DNA from: Colius striatus
Taxonomy: Eukaryota > Chordata > Aves > Coliiformes > Coliidae
DNA length: 64,000 nucleotides
NCBI RefSeq assembly: GCF_028858725.1
Contig: NC_084776.1
Location: 1,116,001 to 1,180,000, forward strand
Direction: 5' to 3'
How positions within the stretch are numbered: the first letter of the stretch is position 1; every line of letters starts with the position of its first letter. A program made the position numbers and the translations under genes. The notes below the pieces were generated by a model, which did not search any database, was not told the origin of the DNA, and saw only the letters and a program-made list of their open reading frames with translations. This document shows, piece by piece, positions 48,001 through 55,955 of this stretch.

Positions 48001-51000
48001 TCTCAGACACGAGCAGTAGCTCCCAGCACAAGCAGGTGGCAGCTGACCTGGGGACATGGGGAGTTCCAGCCATGAGACCCCTCGCTGCAAGGCTCGTGGG
48101 GTCTCAGCCCAGGGTGGGCTTGGTGCTGATGCCTCTGTTTGTGTCCCTTTGCCCCAGCCTGCAGCAAGGGAAGAGCAGCAGCACCGGCAACCTCCTGGAC
48201 AAAGACGACATCGCCATCCCACCGCCTGACTACGGCATGGGCTCGCAGGCATTCCCCGGCGCAGGGCAGCGGCGCCTTCAAGCAGAGGCCGTACAGCGTG
48301 GCTGTGCCTGCCTTCTCCCAGGTGAGCTGAGGCTTCTCCACTTCAGGGGTGTATTTTATCCACGGGAGAGGTGTGAGCAAAGCCCTGGGTGTGAGCCTGG
48401 CGCGTGGGGTCCCGCCGGCGGGTTTGAAGCAGGAGGATGGAACGTGTGACAGCGTGTAGCCCGTGCAGAGGTGAGGGAGGGCTGCTCTCCAACCTGTCTT
48501 CGTTGTTTGTAGGACTACCTAATGCACTATGGGTGTGCAATTAAAGACTATTCCAGTGGCCTCTGCCAACCACCCTCCGCTCACTACAAGCCTTACGCTA
48601 GGTCGACAGCTGTAAGTCCGGGCACACGCGAGGTTTCCCTTGGGATTTACGGGCAGTCGGCCGCTTTTGCCTGGAAACCCGTGTGCCTTGCCCAGGGCCC
48701 TGTCTCCTGCTGAGCATCCCTCCTGGGCAGAAGGGACGGGGAGGCGGCAGTGGATGGGGAGGACGGGCTGGTTGGGCTCACCCGGGCGGAACGGGCAAGG
48801 CACAGGGAGCCCGTGGCACAAAGCGGCACCGTAAAACCCCAAAGGACAACACTTGCCGACTCCATGGGAGCCTCCCACCAGAAACAGGCTGTTCACAGGC
48901 AGCTGGAAGCGTTTTCTCTGGCACATGCCAAGTCAAGCCGGTGACAGGCCCGTGGGCATGCAGGGGGGTGTGAGCGTGTGGGGCTGGGCAGCCCCCAGCC
49001 AGGGAGATGCCCAAAAGGAGCTCAGGGCTTCTCAGATCCTCCCCTCGCCTTGGGGAGGATGCAGCGTGGATGAGAGCAGCTTAACCCAGGGGCTGCTGGC
49101 CTTGGGGTTTCCCTGTCAGTGGGATGAGCCACGTTGGCTTCCCCAGAGCGCTCGGCACGTGCTGGTGGACGGAGGGGAGGGGGAGCAGCAGCCATGCAGC
49201 ACGTTCCAGGGGGTCTTGTGGAGAGGCAGCAGCTCTGGCTGGGGCCTGGGGCAGAAGCACAGCCACATTTGCCATTTGGGTTTTCCAGCAGTTTGCTGCT
49301 GGATTTGGGGTTTGGCAATGGGAGTGTCCCTGGGAATGTGGGTCTCTGATCTCTGATGCATTGTAAGCTCAGGGGACCAGCAGCACCCCCTCTTCCCTGG
49401 AGCAGTCCTGTGTTTGTCCTGGGGAGCAGAGCTGCTCCGTGGCTGTGTCCCAGGGCAGGTCCTTGCCCAGGGAGGGCTGTCCCCTGAGCCTGGTTGCTGG
49501 CTGCTCCTCAGCCCAGTGCAGTCCTTCCCCCCTGCAAACACCTATTCGGAACCGGCTGAAGGAGAAAATGGTCCAAAACCCTGTGGGTTTCTGGTGGGAG
49601 TTAGTACAGACCAACACCTCTCCACAGAACATTTCACTGGTGTCTCTGACTCGTTTGATCCTCTTTCGAGTGTTGCATCTCGAAAGTGGCCGTAACTCTG
49701 CCCACGGTGGGGCTGGGCAGAGCAGGCTGGGGCTCTCCTGGCCCGTGCTTCCCCTTGTGTTGCCAGATTGAATCCTGCTCCTAAGATTAGTTGCAACTTC
49801 ACTCTCAGCTGTCTAAATCACGTTTGACTCATCTCCATGTCTCACTTCCTCTCCAAATGCATTGGCTCTTGGCCCTGGCATCCGATGCCACTTTGGTCTG
49901 TTGGGGTGACCCTTCCACTGGCAGCGGACTGGCCACAGCCCCCAGCCCTCAGCCCTCACGTGCTTCCTCCCCTCCTCTCCGCAGGGTCTCGACGACTACG
50001 GGACGAGGTCTGTCAGCAGGTAAGACTTTGACCTTCCTGTCTCCTTACCTGAAAGTGAACTGTTGGTGTTGGCTCCGGGCACAGCCGCGGGGCCGTGACC
50101 CTGTGGGGGGTCCCGGGGACAGGCGGCCCTGGGCTGGGGCTGTGCCACGGAGGACGTGGTGCATGTCTGTGAGCGCAGAGGGACCCGGCAGGTCCCAGGG
50201 ACAGCGCCCAGCCTCCATCCCCTTGTGCTTCTCTGCAGAGTCTCGCGTCTCCCCCTCTCCCCCTGGGCTTGTGCCCACGCAGCGAGGCCACAGACGGCTC
50301 ACGCTCTCAGGGTCTTTGCCCGGCGCCTTCTCCCCTCCTCCGTGGTGCTCTGGGGGGCAAACCCCCTGCCCCAGGCCGTGAGGGGCTGCAGTGGCTGGCG
50401 CTGCCGTGCCGGGCTGCTGGTGCCGGCGGCCGCGGCCACTCGGGCGTCTCCTGTGCTTTGTTCTGCAGCGGCAGCAGCAGTTTGGTATCAACGGTGTGAG
50501 GACGCCGTGGCTCGCGCCGGCCCCCTCGCTGCTTGGAAGAGCTTTCTGCTTCTTTCCCTCCTTTTGTTTTTCTTTCTGTTTCTTTCCCCTTCGTTTCTCT
50601 TTTTCTACTTCTTTTTGGATTTTAAACTCTTGTGATCTTCAAGGAAACCATGGTGCTTCTCCCCCCCCTGCCCTGCCCCCGCCCCGTGTTCACAGTGCCC
50701 TTGTTTCTGAAGCCTTTTCAGAGCAGACGCTGCCGATGGGCCTGTGCTCGCTTTGGAGCAGCCTGGACGCAGTTTTACACTTGAGTGGGACCCAGGTTTT
50801 TTTGTACTCCCGTGTGAATGTTCAGCGATGCACTCACTCTCCTTCCTCCCCCTCCTCCTCCTCGGGGGCTGCCCAGCAGCTGCCTCGCACGAGCCTGGAC
50901 AAAAACCTCCCAGACCAGAACAAAATATGCATGGCCTCTGGTGTCCGTACTGTTACCGAGCATCCGGGCTGCCTGCACCCGTGATGCTGCTCCTGGGCTC

Positions 51001-54000
51001 TGCCCCGTGGGCTCTGCCCCGTGGCTCAGCCCCTGTGCCTCCCCCTCGCCCCGATCCGCTTCCAGCCGCCGACGTCGGCCGAAGCAGATGGCGCAGAGCT
51101 CCCTCCCCGGGGCAAGGGCTGCTTCTGGCTGGGGTCCTGCCTCTGGCAGCCCCCTGGAAGGGTAACTCCTGGTTGTTTTATAAATATATACATATATATA
51201 TATTTTTTGTAGCAAGGTCTTGTTACCTCACGTTAGCGCTGGGGGCTGGCGCGGAGCCGTCCCTCGCTGGGGCTCCAGCGGCTCCTGGGGGTGTCCCAGC
51301 CCGGCGCTGGGGTCCCGCAGCCCGGCCCGTGGCCGTCTCCACCACAAAGCTGTCCACGCTTTCTTTTCCTTCTGCTGTGGTTTTTTTAAAGCCTCCTGCC
51401 GTGGCCTGTTTGCTGGGGCTCTGCCGGCAGCAGAGGCACACACAGGAGGGTTTGTTTTATACACTGGCCGCTGGGCACGTTGTCACACACCCTCCTGCAG
51501 CCCTGCCCTCGTTTTGCTAAAGATTTTTAACCCAGGATCTTTTCTTGCTGAACGACTGAATGTCGAGGCGGGGGGGTGGGCAGGGGGGAGGGCAAAGAAA
51601 TCCCCAGCCTAGCCAAGCCTGTGTGGAGATTGCAAAGTGCTGAAGACCCTTTTTTAAAAGCCAGAGAGAAACGTGCCCTGTACTGAGTTACTGTTTGAAT
51701 AAAAGGTTTATTTATTGCATTGAGCTGGGCCTCGGTGTGTTTTTCAGCTGCCGTGCCTGCGTGCTGCCCATCAACCCCTGCATCATCACCCCTCGCTCAT
51801 GGCCGTGCCTCTGGGGGGTTTTTTTTTGCCTCCTCCATGCCCTGGGCCCGGAGTGGCCACAGGAGCCCCTGGGTGCCACCGGCTCACGCTTTAAACAGCT
51901 TTGCTGAGCTAAAACTGTTTAAAGGGCCGTGTCCCTGCTCCGTGTGCGTCTCCAGGTGCCGCTGCCCTGCGCTGCCTGGCCCTGGGAAAGCGGCGACGGC
52001 CGGGGCAGGGGGAAGGAAGCTGCCCCCTCCCTCCCTTCCGCAGCCCCCGCCACGCCGGGCTGCTCCTCTCCGCAGGTGGCTGCCGGGGCCCCGGCTGGCC
52101 GTGCCCTTCCTTCCCCTCCTCGCAGGGAGCCGACGGCCAGCACCAGCAACTCAATAAACACAACTTTTCCTCCTTTTTCTTCCTTTTTTTCCCTGCTGTT
52201 TCCTCTGTCTGTGCCTCAGCTGTGGGGGGCTCTGGCTCCGGGGCCCCTTCCTCCCCTTAACCATCACCTTCTGTTCCACACCAACCTGCCTTCTCTTTGC
52301 CTTGCAGCCCCGATGTTGAAGTGGCCAGGTTTTGAGCTGCCCCTGCCCGTAGTTAGTAAGTTGTCAGTGTCGGGGGGCGCCGAGCCCCTGGGTGTGCTGG
52401 TGCTGTGCAGCGGGTGCCGGCCGCGGGGCTGCGTGGGGACGGTGCCACGGCTCAGCTTCCCCCCTGTGCCCCCAGCCGCGTCCCCCACCCCGCTCAGCGC
52501 TTGTGCCGGTGCCGGGAGCTCCCGGGCTGCGCTGGGGTTCGCTGGGGCTGCGCTGGGCTGCTGCTCCCGCTGCTTCCCCTGCTCCCCGGAACCCCCGTCT
52601 CTGGTTGTAGGTGCCCAGCGCCGCCGGGCACGGCCCCTGTCCCGTGGCACATCCACACTAACGTCAAGTGTTTTTTGAGCAGCTTCTTTTTCGCTTGTAG
52701 ACCGCCCCAGGGATGCGTCTCAGGAGCCTCCTGGTCCCAGCCTCAGCCCTGGCCCCAGGGTGGCAATGGAGGAGCCGAGATCCCCTGCTCTGATGGCGCT
52801 GCAGAGCCCAGGAGAGCCCCTTCCCTCTTTCTCTTTGATCCGTGAGCTGGTTTTCCTGCGGCTGCCGGAGCAGAGGGCTCCTGCCCCGAGGGCTTTTCTC
52901 TGCCAGAACACCAATGGTTAAATAATAACCCCTGGTGACTCATCAAAGCAACTTTTCCTCTCCCTCCAGTACCCAGAATCTATTTTGACATCCTGGGGAG
53001 AAAAGTGATCTAAGAACCTGCATTAATTAGGTGGGGAATTAATTACCCTATTTTTAATCAGAAGCCATTTATCTTTTGAGGAAAGCAAAAGTGCACTGAG
53101 GGGGAGGGAGGTGGACAGGGGCGAGGGGCTGGGGGACTGAGCTGCTTCCTCCTGCCTTGTGGGAAGTGGCTGGGGCTGTCCCAAAGCTCCTGGGGTCCAA
53201 GCAGAGGTACCCAGTGACCAATGTGACTTAACCCCATGGCATGAGTGTCTTGCTAACACTCTGCCTGCCTCTGTCCAGGGAGGGCAAGGCTGTGGCCAGG
53301 CATGTTGGGCCATGGCAGTGCCAGGGGCTGAGAGGGGCTGGCTGCCACAGGCTCATGGCCACTGCCTGTGTTTCAGTAAAGAGAGGGTTTGTGCAGCTCA
53401 TGGGGCTGTGTGGCTGCTGCTGAGAGACAGGGCTGCAGGGAGGTCAGGGGGCTACGGGCATGCTCTGCAGCTTCCTTGTCACTGCCCAGTGCAGGTTTGG
53501 ACCCGAGAGCTCTGGGCAGCACAGGGTGGCTGTGCACCAGCAGTACCCCCAGAGCTGCCCACACCCCTGGGCATTCTCTGCTGCCCCAAGGACCTCCTCA
53601 GGGCAGGTGAGGGCCCACACGTGCCAGGGCTGAGGCCACGTGCAGACAGGCCATGGGCCGTAGCCAGCGAGTGCTGGCGGCAACGGGACAGTGCTGGGGA
53701 CACCCCAGGTAGGTGACTCCCGGGGCTGGGCTGTGCTGGGGCTCCTGGTCCTGCCACGCTGCTCCCCCACAGACAGCTCATCCCACAGCCTTCCTCTCCC
53801 CATGTTCTGCCTCTCGGGTGTTTAGGGGCTTCAGAGGCTGCCCAGACGGCACAGCACAAGTGCTCGGCATGGAGCTGCCAGCTCTGCTCTTGGCTGGGGA
53901 TCCCCATGTACCCCATAGCACAGTGCAGAGCTGACTCACCCCAGAGTGCTCCCAGGCCTGGGGATGGCTGGAGCCCAGTCTGGGGGGCTGGAGGAGCTGT

Positions 54001-54479
54001 TCCAGCCCCATACCCCCTCGGCAGCCCCAGCTTTAGTCCTGCTGGAGAGCAAGGGGTGAGGACACCCCACATGCAGCAGCCCTTGCTGGCTCCTCTCCCA
54101 TCCACCAAGGCTTTCGGTGTAGGAGCAGGGGGCAGCTCTGCACAGGGCAGAGCATTTCCAGCCTAACCCCCTCCCCAAACGCTGCTGAGCCCTGTGGGTG
54201 GAGGGGCTGGGGCTGGTGGCTCCTCTCGGGCTCAGCCTCGACGTATGTCCAGCGCAGCCCCTGCAGTAAACGCTTCCCGGGGCCTCGGCCGGTGGCTGCT
54301 GCCTGTGCTGGGCCCTGCCCTGGGATCCTTCTGCTTGGAAAAGCCCGTCCTGGCGAGCCCTGCTGCCCTCAGCCCTCCTGCTAAACTCTGCCTTCCTCTT
54401 CCTCTACAGAAACCCCTTTGCCAACGTCCAGCTGAAGCCAACAGTGACCAACGACCGCTCGGCTCCGCTCATCAGCTGA
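11932..54479 (+). CDS. BAIAP2: BAIAP2 / IRSp53, I-BAR and SH3 scaffold, complete gene with alternative 3' ends
   Basis: Core exons: 11932..12003, 20425..20500, 22322..22408, 32291..32352, 32662..32733, 33041..33178, 43731..43883, 45190..45417, 46388..46589, 47533..47734, 47835..47903, 48158..48321 and 49985..50019. These are followed by one of three terminal exons (50469..50499, 52308..52335, 54410..54479). Predicted proteins are about 529, 528 and 542 residues, close to the human isoforms. Domains in order: I-BAR/IMD (about residues 1-255, lysine-rich KKLRKKSQGSKNPQK membrane-binding surface), partial CRIB (ISDPIPGAKPLPVP), a Ser/Pro linker, SH3 (VQAIFSHAAGDNS to FPFSYTRVL), then a variable tail. 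From family knowledge it links Rac1/Cdc42 to WAVE, Mena and Eps8, and bends membranes in filopodia and spines. Oddities: exon 12 holds one apparent extra G, and exon 9 has an extreme polypyrimidine tract. Confidence 0.97.
12242..12838. repeat. Minisatellite with GT-rich arms, first intron of BAIAP2
   Basis: About 19 units of agcccacggggatgtgtg followed by variable (gt)n or gagtgtgtgtg, giving unit lengths of about 25-45 bp. It starts 240 bp after exon 1. Alternating purine-pyrimidine (GT)n stretches can adopt Z-DNA. Minus-strand frames are rich in HTHT and are repeat artefacts. Confidence 0.93.
15110..15360. promoter_or_regulatory. Candidate conserved noncoding element in BAIAP2 intron 1
   Basis: An AT-richer, non-repetitive block in a GC-rich intron, including gattattgctgcttacaag and ggtgttattgccaccataac. 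There is no protein match and no splice-flanked frame. The assignment rests on composition only. Confidence 0.2.
20425..20500 (+). CDS. BAIAP2: BAIAP2 exon 2
   Basis: TIMEQFNPSLRNFISMGKTYEKALA plus one base. The acceptor is ttttttttcctctag and the donor gtaagt at 20501. This is the start of the first long I-BAR helix. Confidence 0.96.
20501..22321 (+). other. BAIAP2 intron 2
   Basis: 1.8 kb. No repeat array or recognisable transposon seen. A somewhat AT-richer stretch at about 21960-22090 precedes the exon 3 acceptor. Confidence 0.85.
22322..22408 (+). CDS. BAIAP2: BAIAP2 exon 3
   Basis: The split codon gives S, then MTYAAKGYFDALVKMGELAS to GSKEL. The donor is gtaagt. The codon spanning the exon 2/3 junction reads AGT-ATG (S-M) where human has G-V, a mild difference. 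Confidence 0.96.
22409..32290 (+). other. BAIAP2 intron 3
   Basis: 9.9 kb. It holds a 22-bp minisatellite at 24305-24441. The rest is GC-rich unique DNA with scattered short AT-richer runs. No additional exon was identified. Confidence 0.85.
24305..24441. repeat. 22-bp minisatellite in BAIAP2 intron 3
   Basis: Six near-identical units of gggcagggctctgggatgct with period 22 (starts 24308, 24330 and so on). Confidence 0.93.
32291..32352 (+). CDS. BAIAP2: BAIAP2 exon 4
   Basis: The split codon gives G, then DVLFQMAEVHRQIQNQLEEM. The acceptor is cttgtctttgtag and the donor gtgagt. Confidence 0.96.
32662..32733 (+). CDS. BAIAP2: BAIAP2 exon 5
   Basis: 24 codons, LKSFHNELLTQLEQKVELDS then RYLS. 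The acceptor is tctgcctgcag and the donor gtgagt. Phase is 0 at both ends. Confidence 0.96.
33041..33178 (+). CDS. BAIAP2: BAIAP2 exon 6 (basic I-BAR surface)
   Basis: 46 codons from AALKKYQTEQRSKGD through KKLRKKSQGSKNPQKYSDKE to LQ. The acceptor is ctctcacatccag and the donor gtagga. The Lys/Arg cluster corresponds to the phosphoinositide- and actin-binding face of the I-BAR domain. Confidence 0.96.
34491..34900 (-). mobile_element. CR1 LINE 3' fragment
   Basis: Matches the avian CR1 3' region read from the minus strand: agaatccccgaatgatgg, then ctccacaccctccctgggca, ccctttgtcctggcactgac, and caggcttctccaggctgaac with the following agccccaggtgtctcagcct. It is 5'-truncated and has no open reverse transcriptase frame. 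It resembles the fragment at 62855. Confidence 0.85.
35075..35121. repeat. Short tandem duplication
   Basis: cacacctggaggaggaggaa with the following atc is present twice in tandem with a 23-24 bp period. Confidence 0.8.
36960..37220. promoter_or_regulatory. Candidate conserved noncoding element, BAIAP2 intron 6
   Basis: A non-repetitive AT-rich island of about 260 bp in GC-rich intron, including gtgatttcgttaagcactgg and atttatcaaatcatattaac. It has no coding potential or transposon similarity. Enhancer function is inferred from composition and position only. Confidence 0.3.
37440..37570. promoter_or_regulatory. Second candidate element, BAIAP2 intron 6
   Basis: An AT-rich island with several TAAT-type homeodomain cores (tgtaattgaaac, gataattccc, agtaatttta) 200 bp downstream of the previous island. 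The basis is composition and motifs. Confidence 0.28.
41511..41590. repeat. 38-bp tandem duplication
   Basis: gcagcaatggggctgtgtgg starts at 41511 and again at 41549, followed by near-identical gagcactgtcctgc. Confidence 0.85.
41700..41825 (+). mobile_element. CR1 LINE 3' end fragment
   Basis: gtggttggacttcatctcga followed by aggacttttccaaccaaaac is the typical CR1 3' terminal sequence in sense orientation. The 5' limit is approximate. Confidence 0.7.
43560..43705. repeat. 15-bp minisatellite beside BAIAP2 exon 7
   Basis: About nine units of gctggggcaggggat or close variants, with period 15. The array ends 25 bp before exon 7 and so occupies the region where the branch point would normally lie. 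The remaining pyrimidine tract is cctccctgctcctctccctt. Confidence 0.92.
43731..43883 (+). CDS. BAIAP2: BAIAP2 exon 7
   Basis: 51 codons from YIEAISNKQGELENYVSDGY to VAKSAITYHAK. The acceptor is ctctcccttgcag and the donor gtgagt. Confidence 0.96.
43884..45189 (+). other. BAIAP2 intron 7
   Basis: 1.3 kb. Apart from a short 12-bp repeat (44719-44762) it is GC-rich unique sequence. Confidence 0.85.
44719..44762. repeat. 12-bp short tandem repeat
   Basis: ccccaggtcctg occurs in three consecutive copies with a partial fourth. Confidence 0.85.
45190..45417 (+). CDS. BAIAP2: BAIAP2 exon 8 (end of I-BAR, partial CRIB)
   Basis: 76 codons from GKEMLTQKLPLWQQS to PELAPFVG. The acceptor is tctgttgcag and the donor gtaagt. 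ISDPIPGAKPLPVP is the partial CRIB segment used for Cdc42 binding. Confidence 0.96.
45800..45977 (+). mobile_element. CR1 LINE 3' end fragment in BAIAP2 intron 8
   Basis: Sense-orientation CR1 3' tail: agagcttttccaactgaaac followed by the octamer-type terminal repeats attctttg and attctctg, then attcta. The 5' boundary is uncertain (similarity from about 45800). Confidence 0.75.
46116..46120 (+). promoter_or_regulatory. Candidate distant branch point for BAIAP2 exon 9
   Basis: CTAAT matches the YTNAY branch-point consensus, with branch adenosine at 46119, 268 nt before the acceptor AG (46386-46387). The only intervening AG is at 46123-46124, too close to a branch point to be used. Everything from 46128 to 46385 lacks adenine, so no conventional branch point exists nearer. 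Confidence 0.5.
46128..46381. repeat. (CTCTC)n pentanucleotide tract abutting exon 9
   Basis: About 50 perfect ctctc units ending six bases before exon 9 and forming its entire polypyrimidine tract. On the + strand it contains no adenine and no purine. The complementary strand is a GAGAG polypurine stretch that could form triplex DNA. Confidence 0.97.
46388..46589 (+). CDS. BAIAP2: BAIAP2 exon 9 (Ser/Pro linker)
   Basis: RMSAQEAMPVMNGVSGPDSD, later QPKSLSPPQPQKQLSDSYSN and TLPVRKNVPPKNSYTS, plus one base. The acceptor is tccgtag and the donor gtgagg. The SDSYSNTLPVRK region holds the Ser/Thr-rich 14-3-3 binding area of the family. Confidence 0.95.
46605..47375. repeat. About 24-bp minisatellite filling BAIAP2 intron 9
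   Basis: About 770 bp of ggctggggatggcagcagcg followed by atg, with variants tggggatgggatggcagcagcg; about 33 units. It takes up four fifths of the 943-bp intron. Open frames through it on both strands are artefacts. Confidence 0.95.
47533..47734 (+). CDS. BAIAP2: BAIAP2 exon 10 (most of SH3 domain)
   Basis: The split codon gives A, then ENKTLPRSSSMAAGLERNGR, TRVQAIFSHAAGDNSTLLSF, KEGDLITLLVPEARDGWHYG, ESEKTK and the first two bases of ATG. The donor gtgagt starts at 47735. The ALYDY-like start is AIFSHAA and the conserved Trp is in DGWHYG. Confidence 0.96.
47835..47903 (+). CDS. BAIAP2: BAIAP2 exon 11 (end of SH3)
   Basis: The split codon gives M, then RGWFPFSYTRVLDSDGSERV and HT, plus two bases. 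The acceptor is tgccttccag and the donor gtagga. Confidence 0.95.
48158..48321 (+). CDS. BAIAP2: BAIAP2 exon 12, with one apparent extra base
   Basis: The split codon gives S, then LQQGKSSSTGNLLDKDDIAI then PPPDYGMGSQAFPGA in frame. From 48268 the conserved continuation SGAFKQRPYSVAVPAFSQ is read one base out of frame. Removing one G from the GGG at 48264-48266 restores the family sequence and correct phase to the next exon. Read literally, the frame runs into unrelated residues. The donor is gtgagc at 48322. Assembly error is the simplest explanation. Confidence 0.85.
48513..48611 (+). CDS. BAIAP2: Candidate in-frame cassette exon of BAIAP2
   Basis: 99 bp (33 codons, no stop) with acceptor cttcgttgtttgtag and consensus donor gtaagt. 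Phase is 0-0, exactly fitting between exon 12 and the GLDDYG exon. It encodes a Tyr-rich peptide, DYLMHYGCAIKDYSSG near the N-terminus and HYKPYARSTA at the C-terminus. It is clearly less GC-rich than its flanking intron, as expected for a constrained exon. I do not recognise it from the usual human isoforms. Expression is unproven. Confidence 0.6.
49985..50019 (+). CDS. BAIAP2: BAIAP2 exon 13 (GLDDYG)
   Basis: GLDDYGTRSVS plus AG. The acceptor is ctctccgcag and the donor gtaaga. All three terminal exons join to this AG. Confidence 0.94.
50469..50499 (+). CDS. BAIAP2: BAIAP2 terminal exon, S-type tail (PDZ ligand)
   Basis: Acceptor tgttctgcag. AG+C gives S, then GSSSLVSTV and TGA. The C-terminal S-T-V is a class I PDZ ligand, equivalent to the human short isoform ending GTLVSTV that binds PSD-95/Shank-type PDZ proteins. 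It is followed by its own 1.2 kb 3'UTR and AATAAA at 51698. Confidence 0.93.
51698..51703 (+). terminator. Poly(A) signal for S-type BAIAP2 transcript
   Basis: AATAAA about 1.2 kb after the S-type stop, followed within 40 bp by GT/T-rich sequence (cggtgtgtttttc), as expected of a cleavage region. Confidence 0.75.
52153..52158 (+). terminator. Further AATAAA upstream of second terminal exon
   Basis: AATAAA followed by a long T-rich run (cctttttcttcctttttttc). It could serve as a distal site for the S-type transcript. Unproven. Confidence 0.35.
52308..52335 (+). CDS. BAIAP2: BAIAP2 terminal exon, DVEVARF tail
   Basis: Acceptor tttgccttgcag. AG+C gives S, then PDVEVARF and TGA. It matches the mammalian alternative tail that ends SADVEVARF, with P for A. 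The frame and short length fit a terminal exon. Confidence 0.88.
52905..53080. promoter_or_regulatory. Candidate regulatory island in last BAIAP2 intron
   Basis: An AT-rich block with TGACTCA (52936-52942), two ATTAATTA palindromes (53022-53029 and 53038-53045) and a MEF2-type ctatttttaa (53048-53057), within about 120 bp. The clustering in otherwise GC-rich DNA suggests an enhancer. No direct evidence. Confidence 0.35.
53081..54409 (+). other. Last BAIAP2 intron, remainder
   Basis: GC-rich unique DNA with no array, transposon or further exon recognised. The open frames present lack protein similarity. Confidence 0.8.
54410..54479 (+). CDS. BAIAP2: BAIAP2 terminal exon, long tail (WH2-like)
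   Basis: Acceptor cttcctctacag. AG+A gives R, then NPFANVQLKPTVTNDRSAPL, IS and TGA. It matches the mammalian tail ending in NDRSAPLLS. The LKPTV core resembles the LKKT/V of WH2 actin-binding segments. The 3'UTR runs to about 55975. Confidence 0.94.
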
Positions 54480-55196
54480 CGCGGCTGTGCCGGGGCCCCG
54501 CGGCACTCGCGGCTGCACGTCCGGCTCCCCGGGACTTCGGCTGTAGGCAGAGTTCATTTAACCTCGCTGCTTCGAAAGCCAAAGGCTAAAGCTAGTGCCC
54601 TAGTTCTCTCTCTTCTCTAGACCCAGCTCCTTCCGAGCAGCTGCTGCCGTGTCGCCCGTCCTTTGCCCACGACGGCAGCACCCCCCTGCCCTCCCAGCAT
54701 GTTGGGTTTGCTTTGTAGGCTTAGCAGCAGCTCGCCACGGGTGGGACAATGACCTCAGCTGGAACCCAGCTCCAGAGCTGCACTTCAGGCTGCAACAACC
54801 ATGGCAGAGGGGAGATGCTCCCCCTACTCACTCCCTGCCCGGACAGGAGGGACCCCGGGTCAGGCAGCCAGTGGGGATCCCCTGGGTGAGCCAGAGCAGC
54901 TCTCAGGCTGCTGTGAGCCCCCCCCGCTGCCGAGCCCAGGCTGGGAGGCAGTGGGACGAGGTGGTGCCAGCACAGCTCCGGTCCCAGAGCCAGGTCTCAG
55001 TGCACAGGGGGTGTTACGGTACTGCTGGAAAGTATAAGCTAGGGAAAACTCCCCACTTTCGGAGGTGAGGGCTGTGTTTAAGCGTGCCTTGGGGTGCCCG
55101 GGGCTGCAGCCTGCCCGGTCTCTGCACCCCTCAGACAGGCTCTCCCATCCAGACCTCTTGCTTGGCTGTTTGCTCTTCCTCTATTACTAGGGCTGC

Positions 55197-55231
<35 letters not shown>

Positions 55232-55277
55232 ATATATGTATAAAAATATATATACACACACATACACACATATACAC
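55197..55277. repeat. Compound (GA)n-(TA)n-(CA)n microsatellite in BAIAP2 3'UTR
   Basis: gagagaga for about 32 bp, then an AT-rich tata segment, then cacacacatacacacatatacac. It lies in the long-isoform 3'UTR. Confidence 0.93.
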
Positions 55278-55949
55278 TTGCTAAGCTTAGTGCTGGGGTG
55301 TACACCCAGAGCCAGCCAGCTCCCCAGCACGAATAGGGGGTTACATCCCCACTGTGGGAGCTGGGAGAAGGGGCTTTCCAGGCAGGATCAGTGTCTGCCA
55401 GGGGCTGAGGATTTTGCCTTTTCCATGGTATCTGTCATTTTTGCACTTTGTACATGGGTTCAGCTGTGCTATTGTGGCACAGAGAGCCCCAGAAGGGTGG
55501 GTTCTGTGCAGGTCGGGCTCTTTCCCAGCTGGATGCGATGGCTCAGTGCAGCTGTGGCCACTCTGAAGGTTTTTGCAGCTCCACAGCAGGAAGTGGCTTC
55601 TCCTGCAGCCACCCGAGCTCTGGCTGTGCCCAAGGTCCAGGCAGCCCCTCGCAGGGCTGGAGCAGAGGGGTGTGGGGCAGGGCAGGGGCGAGGGGAAGGA
55701 GCATGGGGCAGTGGGTGGGAGAGGTCGGGGGGCTCACAGCATGGGGGAAAGGGGCAAGCCTGGGGTCCCCTTGGCCACCAGATCAGCATTATCCTCTTCC
55801 AGCCCCACACTGAGGTCTGTCGCCCACCCTGGACCCCCAGCAGCCTCCCCCCGGGTTTCTCTGCACCTCCGGCGCGGCGGCACCGGCACGATGGAGCCTG
55901 AGATCATTGCTTGTCGTTTTCTAAATGAGAACAAGATCATTTATAAAGC

Positions 55950-55955
55950 AATAAA
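55950..55955 (+). terminator. BAIAP2 distal poly(A) signal
   Basis: AATAAA in gcaataaaatcttc, 1.47 kb after the long-tail stop. It is the last + strand signal before the convergent AATK 3' end. Confidence 0.75.

Noticed and set aside
48158-48449. Literal readthrough of exon 12 as a novel BAIAP2 C-terminus
   Set aside because: It depends on the apparent extra G and on ignoring a good donor at 48322. The conserved frame resumes immediately after, so it is unlikely to be a true tail.
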